DNA of 16,467 nucleotides from DASYUM01 sp036001225 (GCA_036001225.1 DASYUM010000335.1:1-16467), one strand, 5' to 3'; numbered from the stretch's first letter, positions 1 through 6,382 are shown. Notes: generated by a model not told the origin, from the letters alone. A program made the numbers and translations.

Positions 1-258
1 CTGGACCTCGGCTTCTACGCCCCCTCGATCTACTTTCCGCTGATCGTCGAGGAGGCCCTGATGATCGAGCCGACGGAGACGGAGTCCAAGGAGACGCTCG
101 ACGAGTTCTGCGAGGCGATGATCCGGATCGCCCGGGAGGCCGAAACGGCGCCCGAGACGGTGCGGGCGGCGCCGGTGACGACGCCGGTCAGCCGCCTCGA
201 CCAGACGCTGGCCGCCCGCCAGCCGAACCTGCGCTGGACCCGGCCGACCAAGAGCTAG
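1..258 (+). CDS. gcvPB: Glycine dehydrogenase (decarboxylating) subunit 2, C-terminal end (partial)
   Basis: This is the last 85 codons of a gene that enters from the left edge; the stop TAG is at 256-258. The protein is the PLP-binding beta subunit of the two-subunit P-protein of the glycine cleavage system, which decarboxylates glycine and passes the aminomethyl group to lipoylated GcvH. The visible segment contains the family's conserved C-terminal stretch (IYFPLIVEEALMIEPTETES), followed by ETLDEFCEAM and a variable tail. The PLP lysine lies outside the window and cannot be checked. The next gene is a LipM-type octanoyltransferase, which fits because GcvH must be lipoylated. Assignment rests on recognising this conserved C-terminal stretch. 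Confidence 0.9.
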   Translation: MDLGFYAPSIYFPLIVEEALMIEPTETESKETLDEFCEAMIRIAREAETAPETVRAAPVTTPVSRLDQTLAARQPNLRWTRPTKS

Positions 259-277
259 GAGCGGCACCGTCCCCGGC

Positions 278-1090
278 GTGACCTGGCGCCTCCTCCTCAC
301 CGAGCCTCTCGACGGGGCGACCAACATGGCCATTGACGAGGCGCTCCTCCGCGGGCGGATCGCCGGGGCCGCCCCGCCCACCGTCCGCTTCTTCGGCTGG
401 CAGCCGCCGGCCGTTTCCGTCGGATACGGGCAGCCGCTCGACGGCTGCATCGACCGCGAGGCCTGCCACCGGCTCGGGATCGGGCTGGTCCGGCGGCCCA
501 CCGGCGGCAGTGCGATCCTCCACGAGTCGCCGGCCGCCGAGTTGACCTACAGCGTCGTGGCTCGTACCGGCGACTTTCCCGGCGCCGAGGACCTCCTCGA
601 GACCTACCGGGTCATCGGATCGGCGCTGGCCGCCGGGCTGGCCCGACTGGGGATCGCGGCGATGGTGGTCCCTCTCGACCGATCGGCCTCGACGGCGCCG
701 ACCTTCTGCTTCGCCCGCGCCGGCACCTACGAGATCGCGGTCGGCGGCCGCAAGGTCGTCGGCAGCGCGCAGCGGCGCCAGGGTGGCGCCTTCCTCCAGC
801 ACGGCTCGGTGCTCCTCGACGCCGACCCGGTCCGCCTCCGGAGCGTCTTTCCCGGCGTCGCCGATCCCCTGGCCGGGGTGACCACGCTCGGCGCGGCCCT
901 CGGGCGCGCGGTCGGCTTCGACGAGACGGTGGCCGCCCTCCGCCTCGGGTTCATCGAGACGCTGGGGCCGCTCGAACCCGGAGGACTTTCGCCGGCCGAG
1001 GCCGAGACCGCGCGCCGGCTGGTCGCCGAGAAGTACGGGGGCGATGCGTGGACCCACCACGGCCGGGCGCCGGTCCCGCAGCATGCGTGA
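278..1090 (+). CDS. lipM: Octanoyl-[ACP]:protein octanoyltransferase, LipM-like (LplA/LipB fold)
   Basis: A 270-residue cofactor transferase of the biotin/lipoate ligase fold. The N-terminus (WRLLLTEPLDGATNMAIDEA) is typical of the family. The substrate pocket motif RRPTGGSAILHE is at about residues 72-83, and GRKVVGSAQRRQ with lysine 159 is followed by LQHGSVLL. A cysteine at residue 144 (CFARAGTYEI) sits where LipM-type enzymes carry the acyl-thioester cysteine, which favours octanoyltransferase over ATP-using lipoate ligase. Known LipM moves octanoate from ACP to GcvH, and gcvPB is 19 bases upstream. The start is GTG; an AGGAG at 257-261 is 16 bases away, which is long, but no earlier usual start lies in frame. 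The stop overlaps the next gene by 8 bases. An lplA-type ligase is the alternative. Confidence 0.82.
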   Translation: MTWRLLLTEPLDGATNMAIDEALLRGRIAGAAPPTVRFFGWQPPAVSVGYGQPLDGCIDREACHRLGIGLVRRPTGGSAILHESPAAELTYSVVARTGDFPGAEDLLETYRVIGSALAAGLARLGIAAMVVPLDRSASTAPTFCFARAGTYEIAVGGRKVVGSAQRRQGGAFLQHGSVLLDADPVRLRSVFPGVADPLAGVTTLGAALGRAVGFDETVAALRLGFIETLGPLEPGGLSPAEAETARRLVAEKYGGDAWTHHGRAPVPQHA

Positions 1091-1529
1091 GTACCCGGCG
1101 GCGCCGCTGGTCGGCGTCGGCGCCATTGTCTTCGAGGGGGACCGCGTCCTGCTCGTCCAGCGGGGCCGCCCACCCGGCATCGGCAAGTGGAGCACCCCCG
1201 GCGGTCTCGTCCACGTCGGCGAGCCGGTGGAGACCGCGGTCCGGCGCGAGGTCGCCGAGGAGTGCGGGCTCGACGTCCGGCTGCACGGGTTGGTCGGATT
1301 CGTGGAGCGGATCCTGCCCGATGGGGCGGGGCGCATCCAGTACCACTACGTCCTCCTCGACTTCCTGGCCACACCCGAGGAAGGGACGGCCGATCGCGCC
1401 TGCGCCGGGTCTGACGCGCGAGCCGTCCGCTGGGCCGGCCTGGACGAGCTGCCGACCCTCGACCTCACCGACGGGCTGGAGGCGATGATCCGTCGGGCCG
1501 CCACCATGCGAGAGGAGAGCCGCGCATGA
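1083..1529 (+). CDS. Nudix hydrolase
   Basis: A 148-residue protein with a complete Nudix box, GX5EX7REUXEEXGU, read as G-LVHVG-E-PVETAVR-REVAEECGL at about residues 38-60. The glutamates of the REVAEE core, which bind the catalytic metal, are all present. Nudix enzymes hydrolyse nucleoside diphosphates linked to another group (ADP-ribose, NADH, oxidised nucleotides); the substrate cannot be told from the sequence, although the strand order and the KWSTPGG lead-in resemble small ADP-ribose pyrophosphatases and MutT-like proteins. The chosen ATG overlaps the lipM stop by 8 bases. An in-frame ATG at 1044 would add 13 residues of low-complexity lead and is less likely. Its stop overlaps the pepA ATG as ATGA, so translation is probably coupled. 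Confidence 0.85.
   Translation: MREYPAAPLVGVGAIVFEGDRVLLVQRGRPPGIGKWSTPGGLVHVGEPVETAVRREVAEECGLDVRLHGLVGFVERILPDGAGRIQYHYVLLDFLATPEEGTADRACAGSDARAVRWAGLDELPTLDLTDGLEAMIRRAATMREESRA
1512..1517 (+). promoter_or_regulatory. Strong Shine-Dalgarno site for pepA
   Basis: GAGGAG lies inside the end of the Nudix gene, 8 bases before the pepA ATG. With the ATGA overlap it supports start choice and translational coupling. Confidence 0.7.
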
Positions 1530-3034
1530 AACTGACCGTGAGCGCCGGCCCCCTGACTGACGTTGCCGGCGACGTGCTCGTCGTCGAGCGGTACGCCGGC
1601 GAGCCGCGATTGACGCCGGAGGCGGTCCGAGTCGATCGCGCGCTGAATGGCCTGCTGGCCCGGGCCCTGGCCGAGGAGCGCTTCGAGGGCCGCCTGGGCG
1701 AGACGACGCACCTCCACGCGGCCGGGCGCCTCGCGGTCAAGCGCCTCGTCGTCGTCGGGATGGGACCCCGGGGGGAGTGCACGCCGGAGTCCATTCGCCG
1801 GGCGGCCTCGGCCGCCCTCCGGCGGGCGCGGGACCTCGGCGCCCGCACCGTGGCGACCGGGGTCCTCGGCACCCGGGCGCCGGCGCGGGTCCGGGCCCAA
1901 GCGCTCGGCGAGGGCGCGCTCCTGGGTCTTTACACCTTCGATCGCTACAAGGCCAAGAAGGACGAATCCCGCGCCGTCGAGTCGCTGACCGTTGCCGTCG
2001 CCGAGCGCGGTGAGAGAGCCGCCGTCCGCGATGGGCTCCGGCTCGCCGAGCTGACCGCAGAGGCCGCCAGCTTCGCGCGCGACCTCATCAACGAGCCGGC
2101 CAACAGCGTGACGCCGACGGCCCTGGCCCACCACGCGGAGACGATCGCCAAGGCTGGCGGCCTCAGGGTCCGCGTCTACGACCGCGCGGCTTGTGAGCGG
2201 CTGGGCATGGGCGCGTTCCTCGGCGTCAATCGGGGAAGCCAGGAGCCGCCCCGCTTCATCCACCTCGCCTACGCCCCGCGGCGCGCCGGGCGCCGGGTCG
2301 CGCTCGTCGGGAAGGGGATCACCTTCGATTCGGGCGGGCTCGATCTCAAGACGGCCGAGGGGATGGCCTGGATGAAGGGCGACATGTCGGGCGCCGCCGC
2401 CGTCCTCGGCGTCATGAAGGTCTTGCCCCGGCTCCGGCCGGCGGTCGAGGTCCACGGCCTCATCGCGGCCACCGACAACATGCCGTCCGGCTCGGCCACC
2501 AAGCCCGGCGACATCCTGCGCACGATGAGCGGCAAGACCATCGAGGTGAACAACACCGACGCCGAAGGCCGGCTCACGCTCGCCGACGCCATCGCCTATG
2601 CGCTGCGCGAGGTGAAACCGGACGAGCTGGTGGACATCGCGACGCTGACCGGCGCCTGCTCGATCGCGCTCGGCGCCCTCTGCGGCGGCGCGCTCGCCAA
2701 CGACCCGGGGCTCCAGCGACGAGTCCTGCGGGCGGCCGAGGAGGCTGGCGAGCGCCTGTGGCCGCTTCCCCTCATCGAGGAATATCGCGAGGGGCTCAAG
2801 AGCGACGTGGCCGACCTCCGCAACACCGGTCCCCGACCGGGCGGGGCCATCACGGCCGCCCTCTTCCTCAAGGAGTTCGCCGGCGCCACCCCGTGGGTCC
2901 ATCTCGACATCGCGGGCGCCGCTTTCACCGAGAAGGAGCTGCCCTATGCGGCCAAGGGCGGGGTCGGCTTCGGCACCCGGACCCTGATCGCCTACGTCAT
3001 GGCCGCCGGGGGCAGGGGGATGCGTCGCCGATGA
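1526..3034 (+). CDS. pepA: Leucyl aminopeptidase, peptidase family M17
   Basis: A 502-residue cytosolic two-metal aminopeptidase that removes N-terminal residues from peptides. The M17 signature NTDAEGRL is at residues 343-350. The residues matching the E. coli PepA metal and catalytic set are present with a constant offset of 7: K263, D268, K275, D286, D345, E347 and R349. The N-terminal macro-like domain covers about residues 1-160 and the catalytic domain about 165-495. Length is normal. In E. coli PepA is also a DNA-binding protein in Xer recombination and carAB control; whether this one has that role cannot be judged. It starts at ATG within an ATGA overlap with the Nudix stop, and its own TGA overlaps an ATG opening a 17-codon frame that leads to the PHP gene. 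Confidence 0.95.
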   Translation: MKLTVSAGPLTDVAGDVLVVERYAGEPRLTPEAVRVDRALNGLLARALAEERFEGRLGETTHLHAAGRLAVKRLVVVGMGPRGECTPESIRRAASAALRRARDLGARTVATGVLGTRAPARVRAQALGEGALLGLYTFDRYKAKKDESRAVESLTVAVAERGERAAVRDGLRLAELTAEAASFARDLINEPANSVTPTALAHHAETIAKAGGLRVRVYDRAACERLGMGAFLGVNRGSQEPPRFIHLAYAPRRAGRRVALVGKGITFDSGGLDLKTAEGMAWMKGDMSGAAAVLGVMKVLPRLRPAVEVHGLIAATDNMPSGSATKPGDILRTMSGKTIEVNNTDAEGRLTLADAIAYALREVKPDELVDIATLTGACSIALGALCGGALANDPGLQRRVLRAAEEAGERLWPLPLIEEYREGLKSDVADLRNTGPRPGGAITAALFLKEFAGATPWVHLDIAGAAFTEKELPYAAKGGVGFGTRTLIAYVMAAGGRGMRRR

Positions 3035-3084
3035 AGGACGGAGTTCCGGAGCGTGGGACGGGCGACCCCCTGACGGACAGATGA
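3031..3084 (+). CDS. Possible 17-codon coupling ORF between pepA and the PHP gene
   Basis: An ATG overlapping the pepA TGA (ATGA at 3031-3034) opens a frame of 17 sense codons that ends at TGA 3082-3084, itself overlapping the ATG of the PHP gene as ATGA at 3081-3084. The predicted peptide is MKDGVPERGTGDPLTDR, with no recognisable motif. No good Shine-Dalgarno site precedes the PHP gene, so ribosomes might reach it by terminating and restarting through this mini-ORF. It could equally be a chance frame in a 46-base gap. No function is assigned. Confidence 0.25.
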   Translation: MKDGVPERGTGDPLTDR

Positions 3085-3908
3085 GCGGCGTCGATCTTCA
3101 CGCCCACACCACCGCCTCTGACGGGACCTACACTCCCACCGAGCTGGTTGGCGAGGCCGTCCGCCGCGGGGTGCGGGTCCTCGCCATCACCGACCATGAC
3201 TCCACCGAAGGCGTGGAGCCCGCGCTGGTGGCGGCCCGCGAGCACCCGCTCCTCACCATCGTCCCGGGAATCGAGATCAACACCGACGCCACCGGCGGTG
3301 AGATCCATCTCCTCGGCTACTTCGTCGAGTACGCCGCCGAGTGGTTCCGGGCGCTGCTCGCCGAGTTTCGCGCCGAGCGGGCCCAGCGCGTCTACCGGAT
3401 CGCCGAGCGCCTGGCTGCCCTCGGCCTCCCCATCGACCCCGCCGACGTCTTCGCGCTGGTGCAGGAAGGCTCGGCCGGCCGCCCCCACGTGGCCCAGGTG
3501 ATGGTCAAGCGCGGCTACGTGGCGAGCGTGCGGGAGGCCTTCGACCGCTATCTCCACGCGGGCGGGCCGGCCTACGTGTCGCACCGCAAGCTGATTCCTC
3601 GCGAGGCGTGCGAGGTCATCCGCAAGGCGGGAGGGCTCGCCGTGTTGGCCCACCCCGGCTTCCAGGAGAGCGCGGACGTGCTCGTTCGGGAACTGGCCGG
3701 CCAGCAGCTCCTCGACGGCGTCGAGTGCTACTATGCCGAGCACACGCCCGAGCAGACCGCGCGCTTCCTCGGCCTCTGCCGGGAGCTGGACCTGATCGCC
3801 ACTGGCGGCTCCGACTTTCACGGCCCCGCCGTGCGCGCCGCCACGCTCGGTCAGCCTCCCGTCCCCTGGGCTGCCTGGGAGGAGCTCCGCCGCCGTGCCG
3901 GCCGCTGA
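3081..3908 (+). CDS. PHP-domain phosphoesterase, RNase AM/YciV (TrpH)-like
   Basis: A 275-residue PHP-fold metal hydrolase. Metal-ligand motifs appear in the usual order: HAHTTASDG (H7, H9, D14), ITDHDSTEG (D38, H39), PGIEI (E65), HLLGY (H76), HPGF (H191) and GSDFHG (D245, H247). The inserted segment with RPHVAQVMVKRG and GGPAYVSH at about residues 134-168 is typical of the YciV/TrpH family, members of which act as 5'-3' exoribonuclease (RNase AM) or nucleoside 3',5'-bisphosphate phosphatase. It overlaps the preceding mini-ORF by 4 bases and closes the operon; an exact 27-bp repeat starts 8 bases after its stop. In E. coli the homologous gene lies beside the trp leader, and here it lies beside an aromatic attenuator; this may be coincidence. 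The family call is firm and the exact substrate is not. Confidence 0.85.
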   Translation: MSGVDLHAHTTASDGTYTPTELVGEAVRRGVRVLAITDHDSTEGVEPALVAAREHPLLTIVPGIEINTDATGGEIHLLGYFVEYAAEWFRALLAEFRAERAQRVYRIAERLAALGLPIDPADVFALVQEGSAGRPHVAQVMVKRGYVASVREAFDRYLHAGGPAYVSHRKLIPREACEVIRKAGGLAVLAHPGFQESADVLVRELAGQQLLDGVECYYAEHTPEQTARFLGLCRELDLIATGGSDFHGPAVRAATLGQPPVPWAAWEELRRRAGR

Positions 3909-3916
3909 GCCGCCGG

Positions 3917-3943
3917 GCCGATAACCGTCGCATCCCGTCGTCC
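3917..3943 (+). repeat. 27-bp intergenic repeat, copy 1
   Basis: The 27 bases here are identical to 10542-10568. The core is GATAACCGTCGCATCCCGTC. The copy starts 8 bases after a TGA stop codon, and the shared text effectively extends back to TGAGCCG in both places, with a small length difference between. The right flanks are also similar (GGCCGGGCG here, TCGGCCCGGCG in copy 2). No hairpin is evident within it. Role unknown. Confidence 0.75.
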
Positions 3944-3993
3944 GGCCGGGCGTGTGGCTATGACTCGGGAATCTCCGGCGCCGTGTTTTTTGC

Positions 3994-4023
3994 TTGACAG
4001 TCTCCGGAGCCGCCTCCTATCCT
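3994..4023 (+). promoter_or_regulatory. Sigma-70-type promoter for the aro leader
   Basis: A perfect -35 box TTGACA is at 3994-3999, an 18-base spacer follows, and TATCCT at 4018-4023 is the -10 box (4 of 6). It is preceded by a T-run. The predicted transcript start is about 4030, only 3-4 bases before the leader-peptide ATG, so the leader mRNA may be nearly leaderless. The same string CTTGACAGTC also begins the tRNA-Val promoter at 7956. Confidence 0.7.
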
Positions 4024-4033
4024 GGGCGGCACC

Positions 4034-4114
4034 ATGAAGCGGCGCCTGGCGTGTGGGACGGGGTTCTTCGGCTACTACTTTACCTCCCGTCTGCCCGCCG
4101 GCCCCGTGCCGTAG
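4034..4114 (+). CDS. Aromatic leader peptide (Phe/Tyr attenuator peptide)
   Basis: A 26-codon ORF from ATG 4034 to TAG 4112-4114. Residues 11-16 read Phe-Phe-Gly-Tyr-Tyr-Phe (codons TTC TTC GGC TAC TAC TTT at 4064-4081), and no tryptophan is present. It sits directly between a strong promoter and an intrinsic terminator, upstream of DAHP synthase. Leader peptides rich in the end-product amino acid are the sensing part of ribosome-mediated attenuators such as trpL, pheL and hisL. The inferred role is that the ribosome stalls at the aromatic codons when charged tRNA-Phe or tRNA-Tyr is scarce, which favours the antiterminator. No Shine-Dalgarno site precedes the ATG, consistent with leaderless initiation. 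The gene is new to me by name, so no symbol is given. Confidence 0.8.
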   Translation: MKRRLACGTGFFGYYFTSRLPAGPVP

Positions 4115-4150
4115 CGAACGCCGGAAAAACAGGGGCCACGGGCAGACGGG
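4055..4150 (+). promoter_or_regulatory. Attenuator RNA: segments 1, 2 and 3 (anti-antiterminator and antiterminator)
   Basis: Segment 1, GGGACGGGG at 4055-4063, lies just before the aromatic codons and can pair with CCCCGTGCC at 4102-4110 (8 of 9 pairs). Segment 2 at 4086-4105 can pair with segment 3 at 4132-4150: CCCGTCTGCCCG (4086-4097) with CGGGCAGACGGG (4139-4150), 12 perfect pairs, then a small internal loop, then GGCCCC (4100-4105) with GGGGCC (4132-4137). Segment 3 overlaps the 5' arm of the terminator, so 2:3 and 3:4 exclude each other. A ribosome stalled on the Phe codons leaves segment 2 free (read-through). One reaching the TAG at 4112 covers segment 2 (termination). Pairings were read by eye; no energies were computed. 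Confidence 0.78.
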
Positions 4151-4178
4151 ACGGTCGCCCGTGGCCCTTTTCGTTTTT
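4133..4178 (+). terminator. Intrinsic terminator of the aro attenuator
   Basis: A perfect 11-bp stem, GGGCCACGGGC (4133-4143) with GCCCGTGGCCC (4157-4167), has a 13-base loop in which GAC and GTC could add three more pairs. It is followed by a T-rich tract TTTTCGTTTTT at 4168-4178. It stands about 100 bases before the DAHP synthase start and after the leader-peptide stop, as expected of an attenuator terminator. Confidence 0.88.
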
Positions 4179-4266
4179 CTGGCCCGCGGGCACGTCCCGG
4201 GTTGGCCGGCCCCCTCGGGGAATCCGAGCATGGCCGACGAGTGGGGGCAACTGCGGGAGCTCATCC

Positions 4267-4272
4267 AGGAGG
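4267..4272 (+). promoter_or_regulatory. Shine-Dalgarno site fixing the aroF start
   Basis: AGGAGG, continuing as AGGAGGGG, lies 8 bases before ATG 4281. The in-frame ATG at 4230 has no such site, so this decides in favour of 4281. Confidence 0.75.
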
Positions 4273-4280
4273 GGAGCCAG

Positions 4281-5297
4281 ATGATCATCGTACTGAAGCC
4301 GGGAACTCAGGAGGCGGACATCGACGACGTCTGTCGCCGCATCGAGGCCTTGGGCCTCCGGGCGCACGTGAGCCGGGGCGAGCAGCGGACGATCATCGGG
4401 GCCATCGGCGACGACCGCTTCAAGACGCGGCTGCAGGCGCTGGAGGCGCTCGAGTGCGTCGAGAGCATGGTGCCGATCCTCCAGCCGTTCAAGCTCGCGA
4501 GCCGCGAGGTCCATCCCCGGGACAGCGTCGTCCAGGTGGACGGGGTGGCGATCGGGGGACCACGGCTGGTGATCATGGCCGGGCCCTGCTCGGTCGAGTC
4601 GGAGGCGCAGCTCTTCATGGTCGCCGAGGGCGTCAAGGCCGGCGGCGCCCACATTCTCCGGGGCGGCGCCTTCAAGCCCCGCACCTCGCCCTACGCGTTC
4701 CAGGGGCTCGAGGAGGACGGACTGAAGCTCCTGGCCGAGGCCCGCAAGCGGACCGGCCTTCCGGTGGTGACCGAGGTTCTCGAGCCGGACAAGGTCGAGC
4801 TGGTCGCCGAGTACGCCGACATCATTCAGATCGGCGCCCGCAACGCCCAGAACTTCTCCCTCCTCAAGGAGGTCGGCCAGTGCGGCAAGCCCGTCCTCCT
4901 CAAGCGGGGGATGGCGACCACGATCAAGGAGTTCCTGCTCTCGGCCGAGTACGTCCTGGCCGGCGGCAACCCCGACGTCATCCTGTGCGAGCGCGGCATT
5001 CGCACCTTCGAGACCACCACCCGCTTCACCCTCGACCTCAACGCGGTGCCGGTGATCAAGAAGCTCTCGCACCTGCCGGTGGTCGTGGACCCGAGCCACG
5101 GCACCGGTCACTGGGAGTACGTCGCCCCCATGGCGCGGGCGAGCATCGCCTGTGGCGCCGACGGCCTCATCATCGAGGTCCACAACAACCCGGCCGAGGC
5201 GCTCTCCGACGGGCCGCAGTCGCTCAAGCCGGAGAAGTTTGCGCGGCTGGTGGGCGAGCTGCGGGTGATCGCCCAGGCGGTCGGGAGGACGCTCTAG
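4281..5297 (+). CDS. aroF: 3-deoxy-7-phosphoheptulonate (DAHP) synthase, type I-beta with N-terminal regulatory domain
   Basis: A 338-residue enzyme that condenses phosphoenolpyruvate with erythrose 4-phosphate, the first step of the shikimate pathway. Residues 1-70 (MIIVLKPG, RRIEALGL, TIIGAIGDD) form the ferredoxin/ACT-like domain of the I-beta class, through which Tyr and Phe inhibit the Thermotoga enzyme. The catalytic barrel shows MAGPCSVES (C103, a metal ligand), FKPRTSPYAFQG, IGARNAQNFSLL, LKRGMATTIKEFLLSAEYVL, CERGIRTFE and DPSHGTGHW (H273). The start was chosen at MIIVLKPG because it has a strong Shine-Dalgarno site and gives the family's usual length; an ATG at 4230 would add 17 residues. 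It is preceded by its own promoter and attenuator, so transcription and enzyme activity would both respond to aromatic amino acids. Confidence 0.95.
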   Translation: MIIVLKPGTQEADIDDVCRRIEALGLRAHVSRGEQRTIIGAIGDDRFKTRLQALEALECVESMVPILQPFKLASREVHPRDSVVQVDGVAIGGPRLVIMAGPCSVESEAQLFMVAEGVKAGGAHILRGGAFKPRTSPYAFQGLEEDGLKLLAEARKRTGLPVVTEVLEPDKVELVAEYADIIQIGARNAQNFSLLKEVGQCGKPVLLKRGMATTIKEFLLSAEYVLAGGNPDVILCERGIRTFETTTRFTLDLNAVPVIKKLSHLPVVVDPSHGTGHWEYVAPMARASIACGADGLIIEVHNNPAEALSDGPQSLKPEKFARLVGELRVIAQAVGRTL

Positions 5298-5347
5298 GGC
5301 CTCCTCCCGAGGGCGGGGACGAGCGCGCGGCGCCGGCCCCGTCGGCG

Positions 5348-5356
5348 TGGCATAAT
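5348..5356 (+). promoter_or_regulatory. Possible extended -10 promoter for the tonB-like gene
   Basis: TGGCATAAT at 5348-5356 matches an extended -10 element (TGnTATAAT with one change). No clear -35 box is visible. Transcription would start near 5363, about 6 bases before the ATG at 5369, and no Shine-Dalgarno site is present, so leaderless initiation is possible. The gap after aroF has no convincing terminator, so read-through from aroF is also possible. Confidence 0.4.
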
Positions 5357-5368
5357 GGTCTGCGGCTC

Positions 5369-6382
5369 ATGACGCGCCGGCGATCCCTGGTCCGGTTCTG
5401 GCGGCGCCTGCGGCGGCCGAGCTTCGCCCGGCTCGTCAGCACGTCGCTCGCGCTCCATCTAGCGGCCCTCGTCCTCACCCTCTGGCTGGTGAACGGCGGC
5501 TGGGCGCCGCCGGCGCTGCCCCTGGCGCCGCTGGTCGTCGAGCTGCCGCCGGCTGAGCCGGGCCGCCCCCTCGTCCAGCCCGAGCAGCCGGCGCCGCCGC
5601 GTCCTGCCGCGCCCTCCGCGGTGACCCCGCGCCCGGCCCGCCGCCCCGCGCCCGAGCCCCCGGCGTCCCGGCCGGTCCCCCCGGTCGCCCAGCCGGCCGC
5701 GCCGCCGCTCGCCCCGACGCCGGTCCCTTCGCCGGCCACGCCGCCGGCGCCGCCCGCCGTGGCGCGCGCGCCTGAGCCTCCGGCGCCGCCCGCGCCCTCG
5801 GCTCCGCCCGAACCGGTTCCGGATTCCGTCGCGCCCCCGGCGGTCACGCGCGCGACGCCGGAGCCCTCGCCCGCGGCCCCCGCGGCCACGCCGCCGGAGC
5901 TGCCGTTCCCGCGCGGCGCCTTCTCGCTGCTCCGGCCCCAGATCGACGTCCCCTCGTTGCCCCGGCTGCCGGGTGGTGGCGGCGCGCGCCCCGAGGGCGA
6001 AGGGGCCGGCGAGACTGGTCGCGAGCGCGAAGGCCAGGTGGCGATCCCGCTCGACAAGCCGCCCGATCCGAATTACGCGGAGTACTTCCTCAAGGTGAAA
6101 CGGGCGATCGAGGACCACTGGAGCTACCCGCGGGTGGCCGCCGAGAAGAGGCAGTCCGGCCAGCTCGTCCTCGAGTTCGTCATCCGCAAGGACGGCAACG
6201 TTCTCGTCGAGCTGGTCCGGTCGTCGGGGATCGACATCCTCGACCGCTACGCCGTCAACGCCGTGAAGCTGTCGGTGCCGTTCCCCCCCATCCCCGAGGG
6301 GATCGGCGGCGACAGCTTACGGATTAGCGCCAGCTTCACCTACATCCTGGACCACGGCTTCCGCCTCTTTGGGCTCCGATAG
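5369..6382 (+). CDS. TonB family energy-transducer-like protein
   Basis: A 337-residue inner-membrane protein with TonB architecture: a basic N-terminus, one membrane segment at about residues 22-43, a long Pro/Ala-rich periplasmic spacer at about 48-182, a Gly/Glu-rich linker, and a TonB C-terminal domain at about 236-326 (YFLKVKRAIEDHWSYPRVAAEKRQSG, then LVLEFVIRKDGNVLVELVRSSG). TonB proteins couple the inner-membrane proton gradient to outer-membrane transporters, or span the envelope in related roles. No exbB or exbD is in the window, so partner proteins are unknown; TolA-like or other envelope proteins share this plan. The ATG at 5369 begins just before the basic stretch and membrane segment. 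The 3' end overlaps the next gene by 14 bases. Confidence 0.8.
   Translation: MTRRRSLVRFWRRLRRPSFARLVSTSLALHLAALVLTLWLVNGGWAPPALPLAPLVVELPPAEPGRPLVQPEQPAPPRPAAPSAVTPRPARRPAPEPPASRPVPPVAQPAAPPLAPTPVPSPATPPAPPAVARAPEPPAPPAPSAPPEPVPDSVAPPAVTRATPEPSPAAPAATPPELPFPRGAFSLLRPQIDVPSLPRLPGGGGARPEGEGAGETGREREGQVAIPLDKPPDPNYAEYFLKVKRAIEDHWSYPRVAAEKRQSGQLVLEFVIRKDGNVLVELVRSSGIDILDRYAVNAVKLSVPFPPIPEGIGGDSLRISASFTYILDHGFRLFGLR

Noticed and set aside
188..1336. Minus-strand 382-codon frame across lipM and the Nudix gene
   Set aside because: Antisense shadow of two recognisable genes; low-complexity Arg/Gly/Ala-rich translation.
5298..5330. Terminator after aroF
   Set aside because: Only a 4-bp CCTC/GAGG stem and no T-run.
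4202..5368. Long in-frame extension upstream of the tonB-like ATG
   Set aside because: It is the out-of-frame reading of aroF; the TonB architecture begins at ATG 5369 with its basic N-terminus and membrane segment.
5224..6057. Gly/Ala-rich minus-strand ORF opposite the tonB-like gene
   Set aside because: It mirrors the Pro/Ala-rich spacer of the TonB-like protein on the other strand; repetitive composition explains it.
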